Assembly (NCBI GenBank): GCA_026390195.1
Contig: JAPLGK010000070.1
Coordinates: 1 to 13,040 of the forward strand
Source of the DNA: Caldisericota bacterium
Lineage (GTDB): Bacteria > Caldisericota > Caldisericia > Cryosericales > Cryosericaceae
Direction of reading: 5' to 3'
DNA: 13,040 bases
Part shown: positions 7,712 to 13,040 of the stretch, piece after piece
Layout of the letters: each line of letters begins with the position of its first letter
Position numbering within the stretch: the stretch's first letter is position 1
Position numbers and translations under genes: made by a program
Notes under the pieces: model-generated
Databases searched by the model: none
Seen by the model: the letters and a program-made list of their open reading frames with translations, nothing else
What the model was told of the DNA's origin: nothing

Positions 7712-7739
7712 AGTATATGTGGTCCAAGTATGTCATCAA
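7712..7739 (-). promoter_or_regulatory. Promoter of the Nramp gene, apparently giving a leaderless mRNA
   Basis: On the minus strand TTGATG (7739-7734), a 16-bp spacer and TATACT (7717-7712) form a good sigma70-type promoter. Only six bases separate the -10 box from the ATG, so transcription should start at or next to the A of the start codon. No ribosome binding site is present. Confidence 0.6.
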
Positions 7740-7781
7740 GCGTCTGCGGGCAGGTCTTGCCCATTCCTCTTGAAGTTGTGG

Positions 7782-7809
7782 TTGCACCGCGCCTGGCAAC
7801 CCCTATAAT
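7782..7809 (+). promoter_or_regulatory. Promoter of the cas6-like gene
   Basis: TTGCAC (7782-7787), a 16-bp spacer and a consensus TATAAT (7804-7809) are followed by a leader of about 105 nt to the ATG at 7921. It is divergent from the Nramp promoter; the two -35 boxes are 42 bp apart, so one regulator could affect both. Confidence 0.65.
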
Positions 7810-7920
7810 GATATTGTCTGCAGCAGGACATTCGAACGAGCACCCCAGTGGCGGGGCGCGTCTGGGCCATAATGGCTCACCTTTCCGGTTGTCTGTTCTC
7901 TGAATTGAGTGGAGGTTTTC

Positions 7921-9588
7921 ATGCGTATCAGGATCGAAGTACAGAGCGCTCTCGACAAGTTCATTTTGCCTCAGGGGTACAACCCCTACGTGCAAGGGCT
8001 TGTCAATGCGTGCATCCCCGAAGACATCAAGTGGTCTGGAATCGCGACGGGCACGGAAGAAGCCCATTTCAAGCTCTTCACCTTCTCACAGCTCTATGCG
8101 AAGTCGGTGGAGCGCATCGATGTCGCCCCGCGTGATGAAGCCGAAGGGGACGGACACGTTCACTATCAGCTGGTGTTGTCGTCACCTGTCTGGTTCTACC
8201 TGTCGTCGCCCAGCCCCGAGTTCGTCCAGGCACTTATGCCTCGCCTGGAGCAGGCCCATGACCTTCACCTCGAGCGGAACCTCGTGCAATCGGTGCGCGT
8301 CAGCGCCACCAACCCCCCCACGATCCCCGCTCACGGGCTGGTCACATGGCGTATTCGTACCATCAGCCCCATCACTGTGTATCAGAGCGAGAGCAAGGAC
8401 AGCAATTCCGCACGCTACTTTGCGCCCGACGACCCACTATTTTCCAAGATTGTTCTGGACAATGCCGTGCGCAAGTACTACGCCTGGACGCAGGAGAAGG
8501 CACCCAGCGATGGTTTCAGCATCAGCTGTCTCGACCGCACGCCGCATTTGGCTGTCATCTCATTCAAGGACACGCCCGTGCGTGGCTATACGGGGCGTTT
8601 CCAGCTGACTGGAGATGCAAAGCTGCTGTCGTTCTTGTTCGAATCAGGTCTGGGAGGCAAGAACTCTCATGGCTTCGGGATGTTCGACGTAGCGCCTGAG
8701 GGAGAGGATGACGTTCACTGGCGCCGCAGGACAGAAGAAGATATCCATGAGGTGCACAGGATACCAGCGACGCCTATGGCAGCCGCCGATCAGGAAAGAC
8801 CGGACCGCCGCGAACGGCCGGACAGTCGTGGACAGGAAGGGCACGTGTGGTACGGCGAGCATCACGGTGCCGCCGGCGAGAGCAGCTCCTCGAGGACCGC
8901 AGGGTCCAGAGATGACCCGACGCATGCCAGCCGCCCGCGTCCCCAGGGTGAGCATTCAGACCATCCGCGTACCGACCGCCCGTATTCGGACAGGCCGCAC
9001 ACAGAGCGTTCTACCTCGGACCGTCTACATACAGATAGACCATATTCAGATCGCCCACGTACCGACAGGCCGTATGCTGACCGTCCCAGGACGGAGGGAC
9101 CGCGACTCGACGGGACGCCAGGGACGAGTCGGGGAACGGGGCGTCCAGGCAAGGACAGTCGAGGGTTTCCCTCTTCTCCGCGCGGTGGTTCTTCTGATCA
9201 CAGAGGTCCTCGTGGCGCAGAGGAACCGCGTCGCAAGTTTGTAAGTCGCTACGCTCCCGACATCAAGCCGGTGAGCCACGAGAAGGCGGTTACCGGTTCC
9301 TACAGCGTCTGGGATGGCAAGGCGAAGACCGAGCTGCCGCGTTTCGTCCGTCCGGACGGCACCGAGAGCACCGGCGGCCCTCGTCCGAACGAGCATCGTG
9401 GCGGACCTCGTCCCGCTGCCTCTGGTCGTCCTTCAAGCGGAGATGGGCGTCCTCAGGGCGACAGACGTGGTGGAAGTCTCGGTGCTTCGAGACCAAGCGG
9501 AAGCCCCGGTTCAGTGCACCGTCCCAGCGGAGGGCACGGTGATCCGCGCGATCACAGGGGCAGCAAGGGCGGTCCCCACAACCACTAG
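7921..9588 (+). CDS. cas6: Cas6-family CRISPR RNA-processing protein with a long Arg/Gly/Ser/Pro-rich C-terminal tail
   Basis: The 555-residue protein is about twice the length of a usual Cas6 (220-270). Residues 1-255 form the RAMP part: MRIRIEV, LPQGYNPYVQGL (16-27), FKLFTFSQL (50-58), ISPITVYQSES (148-158) and glycine-rich loop GLGGKNSHGFG (243-253), closely like GFGEKNSLGFG of Pyrococcus furiosus Cas6. Such proteins bind and cut CRISPR repeat RNA. By eye alignment, P. furiosus Tyr31 and His46 fall on Asn29 and Thr45, while Lys52 matches Lys51, so cleavage is doubtful. Residues from about 262 are low-complexity: a charged stretch, five decapeptide repeats (348-397), a more ordered-looking island RRKFVSRYAPD...FVRPDG (437-480) and an RGG-like end. 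The start is ATG 7921 with GGAGG five bases before; the GTG at 7909 overlaps that site. No cas genes or array are nearby. Confidence 0.88.
   Translation: MRIRIEVQSALDKFILPQGYNPYVQGLVNACIPEDIKWSGIATGTEEAHFKLFTFSQLYAKSVERIDVAPRDEAEGDGHVHYQLVLSSPVWFYLSSPSPEFVQALMPRLEQAHDLHLERNLVQSVRVSATNPPTIPAHGLVTWRIRTISPITVYQSESKDSNSARYFAPDDPLFSKIVLDNAVRKYYAWTQEKAPSDGFSISCLDRTPHLAVISFKDTPVRGYTGRFQLTGDAKLLSFLFESGLGGKNSHGFGMFDVAPEGEDDVHWRRRTEEDIHEVHRIPATPMAAADQERPDRRERPDSRGQEGHVWYGEHHGAAGESSSSRTAGSRDDPTHASRPRPQGEHSDHPRTDRPYSDRPHTERSTSDRLHTDRPYSDRPRTDRPYADRPRTEGPRLDGTPGTSRGTGRPGKDSRGFPSSPRGGSSDHRGPRGAEEPRRKFVSRYAPDIKPVSHEKAVTGSYSVWDGKAKTELPRFVRPDGTESTGGPRPNEHRGGPRPAASGRPSSGDGRPQGDRRGGSLGASRPSGSPGSVHRPSGGHGDPRDHRGSKGGPHNH
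8962..9111 (+). repeat. Five tandem 30-bp units encoding a decapeptide repeat in the Cas6 tail
   Basis: Units start at 8962, 8992, 9022, 9052 and 9082, with the approximate consensus R-P-[RH]-T-[DE]-R-P-Y-[SA]-D (residues 348-397). Units 1, 3 and 4 are closest; 2 and 5 have drifted. The DNA copies differ mostly at third codon positions: six of the seven codons for TDRPYSD differ between units 1 and 3. The product is a mixed-charge segment of alternating Arg and Asp with regularly spaced Tyr. Confidence 0.85.
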
Positions 9589-9613
9589 CGTGGGTCGAGA
9601 TTGAGTTGACCAG

Positions 9614-9637
9614 GGGAGGCGCCGTACGGCGCCTCCC
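9614..9637 (+). terminator. Terminator of the cas6-like gene
   Basis: An 11-bp self-complementary stem (gggaggcgccg paired with cggcgcctccc), effectively with a gtac loop, begins 26 nt after the stop codon and is followed by ttctacat. Confidence 0.75.
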
Positions 9638-9664
9638 TTCTACATAAGCGATCGGTGCCATTTC

Positions 9665-9692
9665 TTGTTCGTAGTACGAATAAGGGTATACT
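9665..9692 (+). promoter_or_regulatory. MATE operon promoter with an embedded perfect palindrome
   Basis: TTGTTC (9665-9670) and TATACT (9687-9692) are 16 bp apart. The perfect palindrome ttcgtagtacgaa (9668-9680, 6-bp arms around a central G) covers the end of the -35 and the spacer, where a bound repressor would block polymerase. This fits the usual control of drug-efflux genes by MarR- or TetR-type repressors; no such gene is in the window. Confidence 0.55.
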
Positions 9693-9745
9693 ACTAGACG
9701 TCCGAAGCAGGTGTGGGTTCGTGCCCGCGCCGTCTGGAGGAGTCT

Positions 9746-11206
9746 GTGGGAAGAACTGCATCAAGAAAAGAGATACTCGAGGGACCCATCATCCGGACCA
9801 TGTTCAGACTGGCATGGCCGTTGATGATTTCCAGCCTGCTGCACTACTTGTACAATATGGCCGATACCTTCTGGGTAGGCCACTTGCCCGTGTCGGAGAA
9901 TGCCTCCGCTGTCGCCGGACTCCAGATAGCCGGCCCGGTCATTTTCTTCCTCGTGGCATTTGCCTTTGGGTTCAACTCCGGAGGGCTGGCGCTCGTGTCC
10001 CAGTACATGGGTGCCCACCGGAAGGAGGAAGCGAATACGGCAGCTGCCAAGACGCTTTCGCTGTCGATTGTCTTCGGGCTGTTCATCATGGTTACAGGCG
10101 TCATCTGCTCACCTGCCCTGTTGAGGCTCGTTACATCAGACCCTGCTGTCGCCCGCGCCGGAACGATCTATACACGCATCATCTTCATAGGGATGCCCTT
10201 TGAGTTCGTCGCCGCGGCGTACGCTCAGGTCATGGCAGCGTACGGGGATACGATCACGCCCATGCTCGTGAACCTGGCGACCGTTCTCATCAATATTGTA
10301 CTGGACCCATTCATGATCTTCGGGTGGGGGCCCTTCGCGCGCATGACGGTTGCAGGGGCCGCGCTGGCCACCATCATTTGCCAGGGCATCGCCGCAGTCA
10401 TCTCGCTGGTCATCCTGTTCAGGGGGAGACATGGTCTCCGTGTCAGCTGGCGCGACCTTCTGCCGGACTGGTTCTGGTACAGGCGCATTCTCAAGATCGG
10501 CCTTCCTGCCTCCATTGGTGTCTCCGGGACGTCATTCGGGTTTCTGGTTCTGACGGGCATCATCGGCCGTGTGCCGAGCGCAACGATAGCACTCTCGGCA
10601 TATGGCATCGGTGACCGCTTCATCAACATCAGTTTCATTGCTATCGATGGCCTGTCGCTTTCCATCTCGACAATGGTCGGACATGCTTTGGGCGGGGACC
10701 TGCGGAAACGAGCCAACCGTGTCGTATGGACCGGCACAGCGCTGATGTTCGGCATGCTTGTGGGTGAAGGGGCCCTTCTGTGGGTTCTCACGCCATGGCT
10801 GTTCAGGGCCTTTATTCCGACACAACCAGCGATCATCAGGGAAGGCATCCTGTTCATGTCCCTGTTCCTGCCCTCCATTCCGTTCTTCGGCATTGTCAGC
10901 GGGGTCCAGTCGGCGTTCCAGGGTTCAGGGCACAACACGCCACCGATGATCATGCAGCTCGTACGTCTCTGGGGCCTTCGCGTCCCGCTGTCATGGTTCT
11001 TCGGGTTTGCCCTGCACATGGGATCGCGCGGTATCTGGACCGGCATGCTGGTGAGCAACGTGCTTGCGGCCATACTTGCTCTTGTGTTCCTGGCGACAGT
11101 CGACTGGCACCACAAGGTGATTGAGCACTCTCCTTCTGCTGTGGGCGAAGTCTTTGGGGGAGAAACCCCTGAGGTGTTGGTTGTCCCTGTTGAACCCCAG
11201 GCATAG
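9746..11206 (+). CDS. MATE-family multidrug/toxin efflux transporter (first of a tandem pair)
   Basis: The 486-residue inner-membrane protein has about 12 hydrophobic helices in two homologous halves, typical of MATE exporters that expel cationic drugs or metabolites in exchange for Na+ or H+. Family signatures include LAWPLMISSLLHYLYNMADTFWVG in helix 1 (Asp40), AAYGDTITPM (164-173), GWGPFARMTVAGAALATI (193-210) and FQGSGHNTPPM in the second half. The start is GTG 9746, 5 nt after GGAGG; this also lines up its N-terminus (SRKEILEGP) with that of the next gene (TREEILHGP). The frame is open upstream to 9713 without support. It is the first gene of a two-gene operon, with only 9 bp to the second. 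Its substrate is unknown. Confidence 0.92.
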   Translation: MGRTASRKEILEGPIIRTMFRLAWPLMISSLLHYLYNMADTFWVGHLPVSENASAVAGLQIAGPVIFFLVAFAFGFNSGGLALVSQYMGAHRKEEANTAAAKTLSLSIVFGLFIMVTGVICSPALLRLVTSDPAVARAGTIYTRIIFIGMPFEFVAAAYAQVMAAYGDTITPMLVNLATVLINIVLDPFMIFGWGPFARMTVAGAALATIICQGIAAVISLVILFRGRHGLRVSWRDLLPDWFWYRRILKIGLPASIGVSGTSFGFLVLTGIIGRVPSATIALSAYGIGDRFINISFIAIDGLSLSISTMVGHALGGDLRKRANRVVWTGTALMFGMLVGEGALLWVLTPWLFRAFIPTQPAIIREGILFMSLFLPSIPFFGIVSGVQSAFQGSGHNTPPMIMQLVRLWGLRVPLSWFFGFALHMGSRGIWTGMLVSNVLAAILALVFLATVDWHHKVIEHSPSAVGEVFGGETPEVLVVPVEPQA

Positions 11207-11215
11207 GAGAAGAGC

Positions 11216-12688
11216 ATGAGTAGTCGGTCCAGAATGCCCACGCGCGAGGAGATCCTTCACGGTCCAGTCGTCGCGACAATGTTCCGGCTGTCCTGGCCCG
11301 TGATGGTAAGCTCCCTGCTGAACATGGTGTACAACATGACCGACACGTTCTGGGTCGGGCACCTGCCAAAGGCCGAGAATGCGGCAGCAGTCGCCGGGCT
11401 TCAAGTGGCACATCCGGTCGTATGGTTCCTCGTCGCATTTGCGTTCGGATTTGGGTCCTCGGGTCTCGCTCTCGTTTCCCAGTTCATGGGGGCGCACAAC
11501 GAGGTTGATGCGGAGAAGGCGGCCGGTCAGACCATGTCTCTGGCGATCCTGCTTGGATTTGCCGTGGCGGTCATCGGCATAGTGCTGTCGCCGATTCTTC
11601 TCCCTGTTCTGACTCCAAACCGGGCCATTTCGGCGAACGCGATAAGCTACACGCGGATCATCTTCATCGGAATGCCCGCCATCTTCGTCTCGGCCGTGTA
11701 CGCGGAGATCATGAATGCCTACGGAGATACGGTGACGCCGATGCTCATCAACGCGATCACGGTCGGCCTGAATGTTTTCCTGGACCCACTGATGATCTTC
11801 GGGTGGGGCCCGTTCGCCCGCATGGGCGTGGCCGGCGCCGCTCTTGCGACCATTCTGTGTCAGGCCCTGTCCGCCGCTGTCTCGCTCTGGGTTCTCATGA
11901 CCGGGAGACGGAAGCTCAGAGTGACCTGGCGTGACCTGCGTCCTGAGATTGCCTGGGTCAAACGCATCCTTCGCATCGGCCTTCCCGCCTCAGTCGGGGC
12001 ATCCGGTACGTCCTTTGGGTTCATTGTCCTGACGGGCATCATCGGCCGCGTCCCCAATGCCACGATAGCGTTGTCGGCGTACGGGATTGGGGACAGGATG
12101 TTCAGCATTACCTCCCTCATCAACGACGGGGCGGGTGTGGGCATAGCCACCATGGTGGGACAGGCGTTGGGCGCCGGTATGCGGGACCGGGCCACGGCCG
12201 TTGTGCGGCAGGGGACGACCGCCATCGTCGGTCTGATGGCAGGTGCGAGCGTTCTTCTGCGCCTCATCACGCCCCTGGTGTTCCGGGCGTTCATTCCGAG
12301 CCATCCAGAAATCATCGCCGAAGGCGTCCTCTTCATGTCCATCTTCCTCTGGGCCACACCGTTCTTTGGGCTCATGATGGGGGTCCAGTCAGCGTTCCAG
12401 GGCTCAGGGCACAACATTCCAAACATGATCCTGGACCTGGTTCGGCTATGGGGTCTGCGCGTTCCGCTGGCCTGGTTCTTTGGCATGGCCCTGAAACTCG
12501 CATCACGCGGCGTCTGGATCGGCATGACTGTCAGCAACGTGGTGGCGGGTTTGCTTTCGCTCATTCTTGTGTTCACCGTGGACTGGCGCAAGAACGTCAT
12601 CGAGCACGTGCCCCTTCCTGAGACGTTGCTCATCAGCGAGGAAGCCATATCGTCCGTCTCCGGAGTTGAGGTCGACAACCGTCCGTAG
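11216..12688 (+). CDS. MATE-family efflux transporter (second of a tandem pair)
   Basis: This 490-residue paralogue of the preceding gene is identical to it at well over half of positions along the whole length by eye, for example the shared blocks YTRIIFIGMP, LMIFGWGPFARM and VLTGIIGRVP. About 12 membrane helices and the same MATE signatures are present, including NAYGDTVTPM and FQGSGHNIPNM. ATG 11216 follows AGGAG with a 6-nt spacer, 9 bp after the first gene's stop, so the two are co-transcribed. The pairs differ most at the second-half helix start (FINISFIAIDGLSLS versus MFSITSLINDGAGVG) and in the C-terminal tails, which may mean different substrates. No separate promoter is seen between them. 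Confidence 0.92.
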   Translation: MSSRSRMPTREEILHGPVVATMFRLSWPVMVSSLLNMVYNMTDTFWVGHLPKAENAAAVAGLQVAHPVVWFLVAFAFGFGSSGLALVSQFMGAHNEVDAEKAAGQTMSLAILLGFAVAVIGIVLSPILLPVLTPNRAISANAISYTRIIFIGMPAIFVSAVYAEIMNAYGDTVTPMLINAITVGLNVFLDPLMIFGWGPFARMGVAGAALATILCQALSAAVSLWVLMTGRRKLRVTWRDLRPEIAWVKRILRIGLPASVGASGTSFGFIVLTGIIGRVPNATIALSAYGIGDRMFSITSLINDGAGVGIATMVGQALGAGMRDRATAVVRQGTTAIVGLMAGASVLLRLITPLVFRAFIPSHPEIIAEGVLFMSIFLWATPFFGLMMGVQSAFQGSGHNIPNMILDLVRLWGLRVPLAWFFGMALKLASRGVWIGMTVSNVVAGLLSLILVFTVDWRKNVIEHVPLPETLLISEEAISSVSGVEVDNRP

Positions 12689-12691
12689 GTC

Positions 12692-12711
12692 GTCTGCGCC
12701 TGCGTTCAGAC
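12692..12711 (+). terminator. Weak possible terminator after the MATE pair
   Basis: A 5-bp stem (gtctg/cagac) with a 10-nt loop is followed by ttctgatt. The short stem makes this a weak call, but no better terminator is seen before the next promoter. Confidence 0.25.
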
Positions 12712-12728
12712 TTCTGATTGCCGCGTCT

Positions 12729-12769
12729 CTACGCATATGCTTGACAGCAGAAGCCATCATGCGTAGCAT
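12729..12769 (+). promoter_or_regulatory. Promoter of the PRC-barrel gene bracketed by an 8-bp inverted repeat
   Basis: A consensus TTGACA (12741-12746) is 17 bp from TAGCAT (12764-12769), giving a leader of about 30 nt. The perfect inverted repeat ctacgcat (12729-12736) / atgcgtag (12759-12766) flanks the -35 box, and its right arm overlaps the -10. This arrangement suits a repressor operator. Confidence 0.65.
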
Positions 12770-12807
12770 ACAGGCGCTGTGCTATTCTCTCGCCCCAGGA
12801 GGCGCGA

Positions 12808-13040
12808 ATGTTCTACCTCAGCAACATTCTTGGCATGCGCGTTCTGGATCGAAAGCAAGCCGTAGTCGGGTCGATAGCTGACCTTGAAGTGGCGACCGGC
12901 GAGAAGTTCCCGGCCGTCATGGCTGTTCTCGTCACGACGCGGCGCGGCTTGACGCGCGTGGCATGGCACAACGTGCGCGGCCTGGGCATCACGGAGTGCA
13001 CTCTCAAGCTCGCCGATGCAGAACTTCAGCCCAACTTCAA
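12808..13040 (+). CDS. PRC-barrel domain protein, N-terminal part (partial, runs off window)
   Basis: The first 77 residues start MFYLSNILGMRVLDRKQAVV and fit a PRC-barrel fold: an opening 'LS-ILG-V-D' strand, VGSIADLEVA (20-29), FPAVMAVLV (34-42), then RVAWHNVRGLG (50-60). This N-terminal pattern is common in proteins that continue with MgtE_N and CBS domains and resemble the cytosolic part of magnesium transporters. Whether those domains follow here cannot be seen. The ATG at 12808 has a full AGGAGG (12797-12802) with a 5-nt spacer, and a strong promoter lies upstream, so the gene is expressed separately from the MATE pair. Confidence 0.75.
   Translation, partial: MFYLSNILGMRVLDRKQAVVGSIADLEVATGEKFPAVMAVLVTTRRGLTRVAWHNVRGLGITECTLKLADAELQPNF

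Noticed and set aside
7909..7920. GTG start at 7909 for the Cas6 protein
   Set aside because: The GGAGG at 7911-7915 would lie inside the coding sequence. ATG 7921 is correctly spaced and gives the typical Cas6 start MRIRI.
8962..9111. 30-bp periodic repeats next to a cas6 gene as a CRISPR array
   Set aside because: The units are directly adjacent with no spacers, differ in sequence and stay in frame as a decapeptide within the Cas6 coding region.
8862..9152. Repeat-rich 96-codon open frame on the - strand
   Set aside because: It is the reverse complement of the decapeptide repeat, so its apparent periodicity comes from the Cas6 tail; no start signals are seen.
10225..11241. 338-codon open frame on the - strand, and a similar one at 11860-12678
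   Set aside because: Both are antisense to the MATE genes and resemble each other only because the MATE genes are paralogues.

Overview
The window comes from a bacterial chromosome of fairly high G+C. Most genes have clear GGAGG-type ribosome binding sites, several promoters have recognisable sigma70-like boxes, and there is a PTS phosphorelay (HPr and Enzyme I), all of which argue for Bacteria. Nothing fixes the phylum. A GTP-type PEP carboxykinase with a GKTSTAM P-loop, a PTS, Nramp and a Cas6-like gene would fit an uncultured heterotroph; a Caldisericota-like lineage is only a weak guess.

Layout: (1) 2-133, tail of an unrecognised + gene. (2) 251-646 (-), a membrane-anchored or secreted chagasin-family (I42) protease inhibitor, divergent from (3) 793-1119 (+), a small cupin. 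(4) 1319-3211 (+), GTP-dependent PEP carboxykinase, with a palindrome in its promoter and a strong terminator. (5) 3393-4151 (+), class I SAM methyltransferase with its own promoter and terminator. (6) A minus-strand block read Nramp metal transporter (7705-6428), a 290-bp gap rich in small inverted repeats, HPr (6137-5868) and Enzyme I (5871-4246, overlapping HPr by 4 bp). (7) 7921-9588 (+), a Cas6-family RAMP protein with a C-terminal extension of about 290 residues. (8) 9746-12688 (+), two tandem paralogous MATE transporters. (9) 12808 to the end (+), the start of a PRC-barrel protein.

The standout is the Cas6 gene. Its N-terminal 255 residues have the hallmarks of a CRISPR RNA endonuclease: the YNPYVQGL and FKLFTFS motifs and the C-terminal glycine-rich loop GLGGKNSHGFG. 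No CRISPR array and no other cas gene is visible within 13 kb. The protein continues into a low-complexity tail rich in Arg, Gly, Ser, Pro and Asp, which contains five tandem decapeptide repeats, a more ordered-looking island and an RGG-like end. The repeats keep their amino-acid sequence while the codons have diverged, which suggests the tail is selected as protein. Residues at the positions of two of the three catalytic residues of Pyrococcus furiosus Cas6 appear to be replaced. An orphan Cas6-like RNA-binding module with an RGG-type disordered tail is the best candidate here for an undescribed system.

Metabolically, PEP carboxykinase makes PEP and Enzyme I consumes it to phosphorylate HPr, so two nearby units act on the same metabolite; no sugar-specific Enzyme II is in the window. 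The transport genes (Nramp, two MATEs and possibly the PRC-barrel protein) are otherwise independent units. Small palindromes lie at the promoters of the PEPCK, MATE and PRC-barrel genes, but no regulator gene is visible to act on them.
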